Positions 32,001 to 43,861 of a DNA stretch of 64,000 nucleotides are shown piece by piece. The stretch lies in assembly GCF_963678635.1 (NCBI RefSeq), contig NC_087068.1:15441872-15505871 (forward strand), in the 5' to 3' direction. Each line of letters begins with the position of its first letter. Positions within the stretch are counted from its first letter, which is position 1. The notes beneath the pieces were generated by a model. The model was given only the letters and a program-made list of their open reading frames with translations. It had not been told where the DNA came from and made no database searches. A program made the position numbers and the translations under genes. Source of the stretch: Symsagittifera roscoffensis (Eukaryota; Xenacoelomorpha; Acoela; Convolutidae).

Positions 32001-33186
32001 TTTCAGACACTGTTTGAGAAATCAGATCCATTTTTCTGATTTTGATTGTTGTCAACAAATTTTGGACACAATTGGACTAAAATGTAAGTGTGTAGGGAAA
32101 ACAAAAAGTCACTCTTTTTTCTTCAATCTGGAAACGTATCGATTTATTTTTTTATCGGATTAGTAATTATACAAGTTCACATAGAGTAGGAGCTGAAAAC
32201 ACTCCTTAAACCTAGAGAAACGGGGATTAGGGTTCACGCTTTATCGAGAGCAGAATAGCAAAAACGAAATTTCAATAGCTTCAAAAGTTATTTTTAGCTC
32301 TGAAAAGTAAAGCAAACTTGGATTTTTCAATTGCTTATGAATACATTCAAGGGATATATTTTGAGTGTTTATTAAGAACATCTTTCATATAAAAGCCGAC
32401 AGTCGTAATTTTTTTTGATAAAATCTTTGATTTCCTGGCTATCCTGGAACAGTTGTTAACGATTTTTTCAAAAATTTGAACTCCTGTCAGGGTTCCTAGA
32501 CGGCTCCTTCCAGGAATTACAGGATTGCACTTGACCCTTAAGTTCCTGGAAGGAAGTCTATGGTTTTCCCCTGGCTTAGTAACCTGGGTTAACAAGACTC
32601 TGAAGGTGGTTATTTTTACAGATTAGGGATGTAATGGCCAAATGCTCAGCAGAAATGATCGTCATCTTGTCCGCGGCATAATAGCCTCTAAAAACTTGAG
32701 AATGAAGCCCACTTGAAGATGTTTACAATTCGAGTCATTAAAAACTTTTGATTATCATTATGAATAGACAAAAAGCAGGAAAAGCGGCTTGTAGATTGGT
32801 CATTGTCTTCATAAGCGCAAAACTGGACAAACCACAGATGGAAAAAACTTAAGTCTCCTTAGGGTCTATAATGCGAGCTCGAACGAAACTCAACCGCCCA
32901 AAGTGAGCAAACACATGCTTGATTTTTTTCGACGAGGACATCGAAACACCGCGGAACGGTGACAAGTCTCAGCGTTGACCCAAACGTTATTCGAGGAAAG
33001 GAGCTGAAAATTCTTCAGGCATTTGGTGTTGTTCTACTGTTCGCCACTAAAGCGCCAAAACTCCTATAGGAACAAGGATGCTCTCCTAGTGTACAACACG
33101 ACAATTCAAATTTGATTCAAAATGATGTCTGCAAAAATTAAATCAACCCACAGGCTTCACCGAGAGCAAAATATAGCTCCGAATCA
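32001..33186. other. Non-coding DNA left of the 24-bp satellite
   Basis: No gene, RNA or clear repeat found. Open frames are short and without motifs. An ATG at 33,122 runs into the satellite in an open frame, but this carries only about 20 unique codons and is not called. Confidence 0.45.
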
Positions 33187-36100
33187 GTGTGAATGTATGT
33201 GTGCCCCCATGTGTGTCTGTTTGTGTGCCCCTATGTGTGTCTGTATGTGTGCCCCTACGTGTGTCTGTATGTGTGCCCCTATGTGTGTCTGTACATGTGC
33301 CCCTACGTGTGTCTGTATGTGTGCCCCTACGTGTGTCTGTATGAGTGCCCCTATGTGTGTCTGTACATGTGCCCCTACGTGTGCCTGTATGTGTGCCCCT
33401 ATGTGTGTCTGTATGTGTGCCCCTATGTGTGTCGGTACATGTGCCCTTATGTGTGTCTGTATGTGTGCCCCTACGTGTGTCTGTATGTGTGCCCCTATGT
33501 GTGTCTGTATGTGTGCCCCTATGTGTGTCTGTACATGTGCCCTTATGTGTGTCTGTATGTGTGCCCCTATGTGTGTCTGTATGTGTGCCCCTATGTGTGT
33601 CTGTATGTGTGCCCCTATGTGTGTCTGTATGTGTGCCCCTATGGGTGTCTGTATGTGTGCCCCTATGTGTGTCTGTACATGTGCCCTTATGTGTGTCTGT
33701 ATGTGTGACCCTATTTGTGCCCCTACGTGTGTCTGTATGTGTGCCCCTATGTGTGTCTGCATGTGTGCCCCTATGTGTGTCTGTATGTGTGCCCCTATGT
33801 GTGTCTGTACATGTGCCCTTACGTGTGTCTGTAAGTGTGACCCTATATGTGCACTTATGTGTGTCTGTATGCGTGCCCCTGTGTGTGTCTGTATGTGTGC
33901 CCCTACATGTGTCTGTACATGTGCCCCTACGTGTGTCTGCATGTGTGCCCCTATGTGTGTCTGTATGTGTGCCCCTATGTGTGTCTGTACATGTGCCCTT
34001 ACGTGTGTCTGTAAGTGTGACCCTATATGTGCACTTATGTGTGTCTGTATGTGTGCCCCTATGTGTGTCTGTACATGTGCCCCTACGTGTGTCTGTATGT
34101 GTGCCCCTACGTGTGTCTGTATGAGTGCCCCTATGTGTGTCTGTACATGTGCCCCTACGTGTGCCTCTATGTGTGCCCCTATGTGTGTCTGTATGTGTGC
34201 CCCTATGTGTGTCTGTACATGTGCCCTGATGTGTGTCTGTATGTGTGCCCCTACCTGTGTCTGTATGTGTGCCCCTATGTGTGTCTGTATATGTGCCCGT
34301 ACGTGTGTCTGTATGTGTGCCCCTATGTGTGTCTGTATGTGTGCCCCTACGTGTGCCTGTATGTGTGCCCCTATGTGTGTCTGTATGTGTGCCTCTATGT
34401 GTGTCTGTACATGTGCCCTTATTTGTGTCTGTATGTGTGACCCTATTTGTGCCCCTACGTGTGTCTGTACGTGTGCCCCTATGTGTATCTGTACTTGTGG
34501 CCTTACGTGTGACCCTATGTGTGCCCTTATGTGTGTCTGTATGCGTGCCCCTGTGTGTGTCTGTATGTGTGCCCCTACGTGTGTCTGTACATGTGCCCCT
34601 ACGTGTGTCTGCATGTGTGCCCCTATGTGTGTCTGTATGTGTACTCCTATGTGTGTCTGTACATGTGCCCTTAAGTGTGTCTGTAAGTGTGACCCTATGT
34701 GTGCACTTATGTGTGTCTTTATGTGTGCCCCTATGTGTGTATGTACATGTGCCCCTACGTGTGTCTGTATGTGTGCCCCGTACGTGTGTCTGTATGTGTG
34801 CCCCTATGTGTGTCTGTACTTGTGGCCTTACGTGTGTCTGTATGTGTGACCCTATGTGTGCCCTTATGTGTGTCTGTATGCGTGCCCCTGTGTGTGTCTG
34901 TATGTGTGCCTCTATGTGTGTCTGTACATGTGACCTTATGTGTTTCTGTATGTGTGACCCTATTTGTGCCCCTACGTGTGTCTGTATAGGTGCCCATATG
35001 TGTGTCTGTACTTGTGGCCTTACGTGTGTCTGTATGTGTGACCCTATGTGTGCCCTTATGTGTGTCTGTATGCCTGCCCCTGTGTGTGTCTGTATGTGTG
35101 ACCCTATGTGTGCCCTTATGTGTGTCTGTATGTGTGCCCCTATGTGTGTCTGTAAGTGTGCCCCTATGTGTGTTTGTATGTGTGCCCTATGTGTGTCTGT
35201 ATGTGTGCCCCTACGTGTGTCTGTATGTGTGTCCCTACGTGTGTCTGTATGTGTGACCCTATGTGTGCCCTTACGTGTGTCTGTATGTGTGACCCTATGT
35301 GTGCCCTTATGTGTGTCTGTATGTGTGCCCCTACGTGTGTCTGTATGTGTGCCCCTATGTGTGTCTGTATGTGTGCCCCTATGTGTGTCTGTACATTTGC
35401 CCTTACGTGTGTCTGTAAATGTGACCCTATGTGTGCACTTATGTGTGTCTGTATGTGTGCCCCTATGTGTGTATGTATGTGTGACCCTACGTGTGCCCTT
35501 ACGTGTGTCTGTAATATGTGCCCCTACGTGTGTCTGTATGTGTGCCCCTATGTGTGTCTGTATGAGTGCCCCTATGTGTGTCTGTACATAAGCCCTTACG
35601 TGTGTCTGTAAATGTGACCCTATGTGTGCCCTTATGTGTGTCTGTATGCCTGCCCCTGTGTGTGTCTGTGTGTGTGACCCTATGTGTGCCCTTACGTGTG
35701 TCTGTATGTGTGACCCTATGTGTGCCCTTACGCGTGTCTGTATGTGTGCCCCTATGTGTGTCTGTAAGTGTGCCCCTATGTGTGTTTGTATGTGTGCCCT
35801 ATGTGTGTCTGTATGTTTGCCCCTACGTGTGTCTGTATGTGTGCCCCTATGTGTGTCTGTATGTGTGCCCCTATGTGTGTCTGTACTTGTGCCCTTAAGT
35901 GTGTCTGTAAATGTGACCCTATGTGTGCACTTATGTGTGTCTGTATGTGTGCCCCTATGTGTGTATGTATGTGTGACCCTTTGTGTGCCCTTATGTGTGT
36001 CTGTATGTGTGCCCCTACGTGTGTCTGTATGTGTGCCCCTATGTGTGTCTGTATGTGAGCCCCTATGTGTGTCTGTACATGTGCCCTTACGTGTGTCTGT

Positions 36101-37089
36101 AAATGTGACCCTATGTGTGCCCCTATGTGTGTATGTATGCCTGCTCCTGTGTGTGTCTTTATGTGTGACACTATGTGTGCCCTTACGTGTGTCTGTATGT
36201 GTGACCCTATGTGTGCCCTTATGTGTGTCTGTATGTGTACCCTATGTGTGTCTGTAAGTGTTCCCCTATGTGTGTTTGTATGTGTGCCCTAGTTGTGTCT
36301 GTATGTGTGCCCCTACGTGTGTCTGTATGTGTGCCCCTACGTGTGTCTGTATGTGTGACCCTACGTGTGCCCTTACGTGTGTCTGTATGTGTGACCCTAT
36401 GTGTGCCCTTATGTGTGTCTGTATGTGTGCCCCTACGTGTGTCTGTATGTGTGCCCCTATGTGTGTCTGTATGTGAGCCCCTATGTGTGTCTGTACATGT
36501 GCCCTTATGTGTGTCTGTAAATGTGACCCTATGTGTGCCCCTATGTGTGTCTGTATGCCTGCTCCTGTGTGTGTCTTTATGTGTGACACTATGTGTGCCC
36601 TTACGTGTGTCTGTATGTGTGACCCTATGTTAGCCCTTATGTGTGTCTGTATGTGTGCCCCTATGTGTGTCTGTATGTGAGCCCCTATGTGTGTCTGTAC
36701 ATGTGCCCTTACGTGTGTCTGTATGTGGGACCCTATGTGTGCCCTTATGTGTGTCTGTATGCGTGCCCCTGTGTGTGTCTGTATGTGTGACCCTATGTGT
36801 GCCCTTACGTGTGTCTGTATGTGTGACCCTATGTTAGCCCTCCTGTGTGTCTGTATGTGTGCCCTATGTGTGTCTGTAAGTGTGCCCCTATGTGTGTCTG
36901 TATGTGTGCCCTATCTGTGTCTGTATGTGTGCCCCTACGTTTTTCTGTATGTGTGTCCCCACGTGTGTCTGTATGTGTGACCCTATGTGTGTCTGTATGT
37001 GTGCCCCTATGTGTGTCTGTACATGTGCCCTTACGTGTGTCTGTAAATGTGACCCTATGTGTGCCTTTATGTGTGTCTGTATGTGTGCC

Positions 37090-39111
37090 CCTATGTGTGT
37101 ATGTACGTGTGCCCCTACGTGTGTCTGTATGTGTGCCCTATGTGTGTCTGTATGTGTGCCCCTATGTGTGTCTGTACATGTGCCCTTACGTGTGTCTGTA
37201 AATGTGACCCTATGTGTGCATTTATGTGTGTCTGTATGTGTGCCCCTATGTGTGTATGTACGTGTGCCCGTACGTGTGTCTGTATGTGTGCCCCTATGTG
37301 TGTCTGTATGTGTGCCCCTATGTGTGTCTGTACATGTGCCCTTATGTGTGTCTGTATGTGTGACCCTACTTGTGCCCCTACGTGTGTCTGTATGTGTGCC
37401 TCTATGTGTGTCTGTACTTGTGGCCTTACGTGTGTCTGTATGTGGGACCCTATGTGTGCCCTTATGTGTGTCTGTATGCATGCCCCTGTGTGTGTCTGTA
37501 TGTGTGACCCTGTGTGTGCCCTTACGTGTGTCTGTATGTGTGACCCTATGTGTGCACTTATGTGTGTCTGTATTTGTGCCCCTATGTGTGTCTGTAAGTG
37601 TGCCCTTATGTGTGTTTGTATGTGTGCCCCTACGTGTGTCTGTATGTGTGTCCCTACGTGTGTCTGTATGTGTGACCCTATGTGTGCCCTTACGTGTGTC
37701 TGTATGTGTGACCCTATGTGTGCCCTTATGTGTGTCTTTATGTGTGCCCCTATGTGTGTCTGTATGTGTGCCCCTATGTGTGTCTGTACATGTGCCCTTA
37801 TGTGTGTCTGTATGTGTGACCCTACTTGTGCCCCTACGTGTGTCTGTATGTGTGCCTCTATGTGTGTCTGTACTTGTGGCCTTACGTGTGTCTGTATGTG
37901 GGACCATATGTGTGCCCTTATGTGTGTCTGTATGCGTGCCCCTGTGTGTGTCTGTATGTGTGACCCAATGTGTGCCCTTACGTGTGTCTGTATATGTGAC
38001 CCTATGTGTGCCCTTATGTGTGTCTGTATGTGTGCCCCTATGTGTGTCTGTAAGTGTGCCCCTATGTGTGTTTGTATGTGTGCCCTATGTATGTCTGTAT
38101 GTGTGACCCTACGTGTGTCTTTATGTGTGTCCCTACGTGTGTCTGTATGTGTGACCCTTTGTGTGCCCTTACGTGTTTCTGTATGTGTGACCCTATGTGT
38201 GCCCTTATGTGTGTCTGAATGTGTGCCCCTAAGTGTGTCTTTTTGTGTGCCCCTACGTGTGTCTGTATGTGTGCCCCTACGTGTGTCTGTATGTGTGCCC
38301 CTACGTGTGTCTGTATGTGTGCCCCTACGTGTGTCTGTGTGCGTGCCCCTATGTGTGTCTGTAGATTTGCCCCTACATGTGTCTGTTGTGTGCTCCTATG
38401 TGTGGCTGTACTTGTGGCCTTATGTGTGTCTGTATGCGTGTCCCTGATTGTGTCTGTATAAGTGACCCTATGTGTGCCCTTACGTGTGTCTGTATGTGTG
38501 ACCCTATGTGTGCCCTTATGTGTGTCTGTATGTGTGCCCCTATGTGTGTCTCTATGTGTGCCCCTATGTGTGCTTGTATGTGTGCCCTATGTGTGTCTGT
38601 ATGTGTGCCCCTACGTGTGTCTGTATGTGTGTCCCTGCGTGTGTCTGTATGTGTGACCCTATGTGTGCCCTTACGTGTGTCTGTTTGTGTGACCCTATGT
38701 GTGCCCTTATGTGTGTCTGCATGTGTGCCCCTACGTGTGTCTGTATGTGTGCCCCTACGTGTGTCTGTATGTGTGCCCATACGTGTGTCTGTATGATTGC
38801 CCCTACGTGTGTCTGTATGCGTGACCCTATGTGTATCTGTAGATGTGCCCCTACATGTGTTTGTATGTGTGCCCCTATGTGTGTCTGTATGTGTGCCCCT
38901 ACATGTGTCTGTATGTGTGCCCCTATGTGTGTCTGTATATGTGCCCCGTACGTGTGTCTGTATGTGTGCCCCTATGTGTGTCTGTATGTGTGCCCCTATG
39001 TGTGTCTGTATGTGTGCCCCTATGGGTGTCTGTATGTCTGCCCCTATGTGTGTCTGTGTGTGTGCCCCTATGTGTGTTTGAATGTGTGCCCTTATGAGTG
39101 TCTGTACATGT
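37090..39111. repeat. Higher-order satellite block, copy A
   Basis: A 2.0-kb stretch of variant 24-mers repeated with a shift of 2,410 bp at 39,500-41,521, including rare landmarks such as CTGTTGTGTGCTCCTATGTG (38,383 and 40,793) and GATTGTGTCTGTATAAGTGA (38,445 and 40,855). Agreement is near perfect. A smaller block, 38,703-39,111, is also repeated at 39,112-39,500 with a shift of 409 bp. Confidence 0.85.
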
Positions 39112-39499
39112 GCCCTTATGTGTGTCTGCATGTGTGCCCCTACGTGTGTCTGTATGTGTGCCCCTACGTGTGTCTGTATGTGTGCCCATACGTGTGTCTG
39201 TATGATTGCCCCTACGTGTGTCTGTATGCGTGACCCTATGTGTATCTGTAGATGTGCCCCTACATGTGTTTGTATGTGTGCCCCTATGTGTGTCTGTATG
39301 TGTGCCCCTACATGTGTCTGTATGTGTGCCCCTATGTGTGTCTGTATATGTGCCCCGTACGTGTGTCTGTATGTGTGCCCCTATGTGTGTCTGTATGTGT
39401 GCCCCTATGTGTGTCTGTATGTGTGCCCCTATGTGTGTCTGTATGTGAGCCCCTATGTGTGTCTGTATGTGTGCCCCTATGGGTGTCTGTATGTCTGCC

Positions 39500-41521
39500 C
39501 CTATGTGTGTATGTACGTGTGCCCCTACGTGTGTCTGTATGTGTGCCCTATGTGTGTCTGTATGTGTGCCCCTATGTGTGTCTGTACATGTGCCCTTACG
39601 TGTGTCTGTAAATGTGACCCTATGTGTGCATTTATGTGTGTCTGTATGTGTGCCCCTATGTGTGTATGTACGTGTGCCCCTACGTGTGTCTGTATGTGTG
39701 CCCCTATGTGTGTCTGTATGTGTGCCCCTATGTGTGTCTGTACATGTGCCCTTATGTGTGTCTGTATGTGTGAACCTACTTGTGCCCCTACGTGTGTCTG
39801 TATGTGTGCCTCTATGTGTGTCTGTACTTGTGGCCTTACGTGTGTCTGTATGTGGGACCCTATGTGTGCCCTTATGTGTGTCTGTATGCATGCCCCTGTG
39901 TGTGTCTGTATGTGTGACCCTGTGTGTGCCCTTACGTGTGTCTGTATGTGTGACCCTATGTGTGCACTTATGTGTGTCTGTATTTGTGCCCCTATGTGTG
40001 TCTGTAAGTGTGCCCTTATGTGTGTTTGTATGTGTGCCCCTACGTGTGTCTGTATGTGTGTCCCTACGTGTGTCTGTATGTGTGACCCTATGTGTGCCCT
40101 TACGTGTGTCTGTATGTGTGACCCTATGTGTGCCCTTATGTGTGTCTGTATGTGTGCCCCTATGTGTGTCTGTATGTGTGCCCCTGTGTGTGTCTGTACA
40201 TGTGCCCTTATGTGTGTCTGTATGTGTGACCCTACTTGTGCCCCTACGTGTGTCTGTATGTGTGCCTCTATGTGTGTCCGTACTTGTGGCCTTACGTGTG
40301 TCTGTATGTGGGACCATATGTGTGCCCTTATGTGTGTCTGTATGCGTGCCCCTGTGTGTGTCTGTATGTGTGACCCTATGTGTGCCCTTACGTGTGTCTG
40401 TATATGTGACCCTATGTGTGCCCTTATGTGTGTCTGTATGTGTGCCCCTATGTGTGTCTGTAAGTAAGCCCCTATGTGTGTTTGTATGTGTGCCCTATGT
40501 ATGTCTGTATGTGTGACCCTACGTGTGTCTTTATGTGTGTCCCTACGTGTGTCTGTATGTGTGACCCTTTGTGTGCCCTTACGTGTTTCTGTATGTGTGA
40601 CCCTATGTGTGCCCTTATGTGTGTCTGAATGTGTGCCCCTAAGTGTGTCTTTTTGTGTGCCCCTACGTGTGTCTGTATGTGTGCCCCTACGTGTGTCTGT
40701 ATGTGTGCCCCTACGTGTGTCTGTATGTGTGCCCCTACGTGTGTCTGTGTGCGTGCCCCTATGTGTGTCTGTAGATTTGCTCCTACATGTGTCTGTTGTG
40801 TGCTCCTATGTGTGGCTGTACTTGTGGCCTTATGTGTGTCTGTATGCGTGTCCCTGATTGTGTCTGTATAAGTGACCCTATGTGTGCCCTTACGTGTGTC
40901 TGTATGTGTGACCCTATGTGTACCCTTATGTGTGTCTGTATGTGTGACCCTATTTGTGTCTCTATGTGTGCCCCTATGTGTGCTTGTATGTGTGCCCTAT
41001 GTGTGTCTGTGTGTGTGCCCCTACGTGTGTCTGTATGTGTGTCCCTGCGTGTGTCTGTATGTGTGACCCTATGTGTGCCCTTACGTGTGTCTGTTTGTGT
41101 GACCCTATGTGTGCCCTTATGTGTGTCTGCATGTGTGCCCCTACGTGTGTCTGTATGTGTGCCCCTACGTGTGTCTGTATGTGTGCCCATACGTGTGTCT
41201 GTATGATTGCCCCTACGTGTGTCTGTATGCGTGACCCTATGTGTATCTGTAGATGTGCCCCTACATGTGTTTGTATGTGTGCCCCTATGTGTGTCTGTAT
41301 GTGTGCCCCTACATGTGTCTGTATGTGTGCCCCTATGTGTGTCTGTATATGTGCCCCGTACGTGTGTCTGTATGTGTGCCCCTATGTGTGTCTGTGTGTG
41401 TGCCCCTATGTGTGTCTGTATGTGTGCCCCTATGGGTGTCTGTATGTCTGCCCCTATGTGTGTCTGTGTGTGTGCCCCTATGTGTGTTTGAATGTGTGCC
41501 CTTATGTGTGTCTGTACATGT
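39500..41521. repeat. Higher-order satellite block, copy B
   Basis: Copy of 37,090-39,111 displaced by 2,410 bp, with only a handful of differences. The two duplications (2,410 and 409 bp) share a breakpoint near 39,111, so at least two unequal exchanges are recorded. Confidence 0.85.
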
Positions 41522-41728
41522 GCCCCTACGTGTGTCTGTATGTGTGCCCCTACGTATGTCTGTATGTGTGCCCCTATGTGTGTCTGTAAGTGTGCCCCCA
41601 TGTGTGTTTGTATGTGTGCCCTATGTGTGTCTGTACATGTGCCCATGTGTCTGTTTTTCCTTCTTCCTTGATTGTTTTTATTATCCGAAGGTTGAACCAG
41701 AACTGCCCTCACTGTTTCTCTTTCCCGA

Positions 41729-41885
41729 TGCCCACTGAGGTCACTAGTTCTCCTACCCGGTGCCCGCTGAGGTCACTGGTTCTCCTACCCGATTCCCGCT
41801 GAGATCACTGGTTCTCCTACCCGATCCCCGCTGAGGTCACTGGTTCTCCTACCCGATGCCCGCTGAGGTCACTGGTTCTGGAGAA
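41729..41885. repeat. Five-copy 32-bp minisatellite
   Basis: CTGAGGTCACTGGTTCTCCT starts at 41,735, 41,767, 41,799, 41,831 and 41,863, spaced exactly 32 bp, with CCCG-containing linkers. It lies 80 bp after the 24-bp satellite and is unrelated to it in sequence. Confidence 0.95.
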
Positions 41886-42634
41886 GTATGGGAGAATATG
41901 AATATGAACACATTTACCATGTTATTCTCATTCATATGTCCGAAATGTATGCTGATTCTATGTCTTAAATTATTCTTTGCTTTAACTGCATGTTTTTAGG
42001 AAAACTTAGTAATTTTACCTTTTTAAACTTGCATTTTTCTTCAGACATAGATAGAACAAAAAATAGATTAGCCTAATTAACGAAATGAAATGGGTTATTA
42101 TGGAACTTCTTGACAAAATAATCGATTATATTGGAGAAAAAAAAATTGATTATAATGGACTATAATGGATTATAATGACAACATTTTAGACAACATTTTC
42201 CCAGTATAATCGATTATTATCCATGGAACTCCGGTGCGGGACAGATTGGTATCTATAAATCATCCATAAATCAAGCTACAAAAAGGTTGACAGACTCTAA
42301 GTTACCGCAAACTATAAACTCAGGGGTATGTATTGAATATTACAATCTAAGGGTTGCACAGAAAAAACCACGCAAGATTTGAAAATTCAGTTGAACCAAA
42401 TACATTTTGGCTAGAATGAACTTGCAGTAATTGTTGCACACTCTGACTCTGATTCAAAAAGTGGGTAAACATAATCACGTCATAATATGTAAAATGTGTA
42501 TAATTATAAATGTTTTTGTCGCAACTGATCGCTGAGCATTAAAACAAACTAAATAATTATCAAAAATATTCAAAAACTGATTCAGCGACAATTTTTATGT
42601 AGGCGTCATCAAAGAAGTGATCTAAAACTGTGAA
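41886..42634. other. AT-rich DNA with TAATCGATTA words
   Basis: No gene found. Near 42,118-42,220 ATAATCGATTAT, GATTATAATGG and TATAATCGATTATTAT recur. Similar clusters appear at 43,120-43,320 and 44,845-45,015, suggesting one simple-repeat domain later split by insertions. Confidence 0.45.
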
Positions 42635-42934
42635 GGGATCTTGTTAACTATTTCTCCCCCTCTTTTTGGACGCTGTTAACTATTTCCCCCGTTCCTTTTG
42701 CATGTATTTTTTGACAACCATTTCTGTATAAATTATGCATTTCAAAAATGTCAACCACTAATTGGGTTTTCATTTTCGCGCGTTCGTATTCTCTTTTTAT
42801 ATATTACATACGTAAAAAAACATTTATTTATCTATAATTTCTGAAAATTGTTTTAAGCTATTGAAAATGTGGCCGCCAAAGTTGAATTTCTGAAAATCGA
42901 AATAGGGGGGGGGGGGAATCGTTAACAAGATCCC
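42635..42934. mobile_element. 300-bp MITE with 14-bp perfect inverted ends
   Basis: GGGATCTTGTTAAC at 42,635-42,648 and its exact reverse complement at 42,921-42,934 bound a 300-bp segment. C-rich and G-rich tracts lie just inside each end. No convincing target duplication was found (the flanks read GTGAA and GGTAA), so the superfamily is open. No coding capacity. Confidence 0.72.
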
Positions 42935-43444
42935 GGTAAAGTTAAGGCTAATACCTTTGCTAATATAGATCACCGGATTTTTCGGAACTCATACTATTTG
43001 ACATTGGCTGTTGAGGGAGAAAAACAAACAAGTTCAAACTTTTCAATGCAATTTTTTGACGAAATTATAGAGACCAATTCAAAGAATTAGAAAGCTTACC
43101 CGCACTCAATAAAAAGAGAAAATAGTCGATCATATTATAATTATAATCGTACTCTTAGCAAAATTATAATTAATTATAAGCGCCAGTTTTAGATGTTTAA
43201 ACGATTTATAATCCATTATCATGATAACAGTTTTGATGACATTTTAATAAAATATAATCAATTATAATTCATTAAAATTTTTCCGAAAATCTCTTATAAT
43301 CTATCATAATAGAATATGATACCTTTTTCTATGAATCTCACAAAAATTTATCTCACAAAAAGTCAATTAGAATGGATTACTAATTCAGCTATGCTGCATA
43401 AAAATACAATAAAAATCAAATTTAATGTAAGTTTGAGCTATAAG

Positions 43445-43820
43445 CAGGGGCCGATCTAGGACTTTCTTGGGGGAGGGGGGCGGATTTTCAAAACAAATTT
43501 CGAATATTTTGTCGACCATTTTATTAGGTTGACCAAATTGATTTTATGAGATCTCCTACCTCAATAGAAAGACCCATTTTGATCAAATTTTCAGCGCCAC
43601 AGGCAAAATTATGAAAAAAAAATATAAAAAAGTTGGAAAGTTTTGATCTAAAAATCGCGTTTTTTTGGCGCGCTCCCCCACCCCGCCCCCCTCAAAATTA
43701 GTCCATATTGGCGCCAAAGGCGCCTTTAGAAAGTTGTTAGGCTCCGTCACCAAAAACGGATATCTCAAGATAGTTCAAAGAGAGAAATCCCACCCCCCCC
43801 CCCACCTAAAACCACCTCTG
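43445..43820. mobile_element. hAT-like MITE, 376 bp, second copy
   Basis: Ends CAGGGGCCGATCTAGGA and, inverted, CAGAGGTGGTTTTAGG. Flanks GCTATAAG (43,437-43,444) and GCTATAAA (43,821-43,828) match at 7 of 8 bases. Same family as 23,539-23,933 in opposite orientation; both share the TTTTGTCGACC or GGTCGACC-like core and GGCGCC(T/A) words. No transposase. Confidence 0.85.
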
Positions 43821-43861
43821 GCTATAAACACAAAATAACAAATTATTTTAGTTCGGTAACC

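Larger units (their letters stand above)
33187..41652. repeat. 8.5-kb satellite of a 24-bp unit (two 12-mers)
   Basis: About 350 tandem copies of TGTGTGCCCCTATGTGTGTC plus TGTA, with common C/T variation at TACG/TATG. The 24-mer is two 12-mers of form TGTGTG(N)4TA, and 36-bp variants (three 12-mers, with ACCCTA and CCCTTA types) are common from 34.4 kb on. All these lengths are multiples of three and stop words are rare. The array is therefore open for hundreds of codons in several frames on both strands, giving [32 protein letters not shown] and TDTHRGTH octapeptides. I treat these as non-coding. A few 23-bp units (a lost C) shift the frames. Confidence 0.97.

Noticed and set aside
27070-32580. 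Large hAT element bounded by inverted CAGGGGAAAA words
   Set aside because: The ends match for only about 10 bases and the flanking 8-mers (GGCCTGAC and GCTTAGTA) do not match; no transposase inside.
33122-34849. 575-codon Cys-rich open frame
   Set aside because: Apart from about 20 codons it is only the 24-bp satellite read in one frame; overlapping frames on both strands are equally open.
38923-40317. Minus-strand 464-codon open frame of TDTHRGTH repeats
   Set aside because: Same satellite read on the other strand, with no unique sequence and no domain.
33187-41652. CRISPR array or telomere
   Set aside because: Units are contiguous without spacers, and the unit is not TTAGGG-like; the surroundings are clearly animal nuclear DNA.
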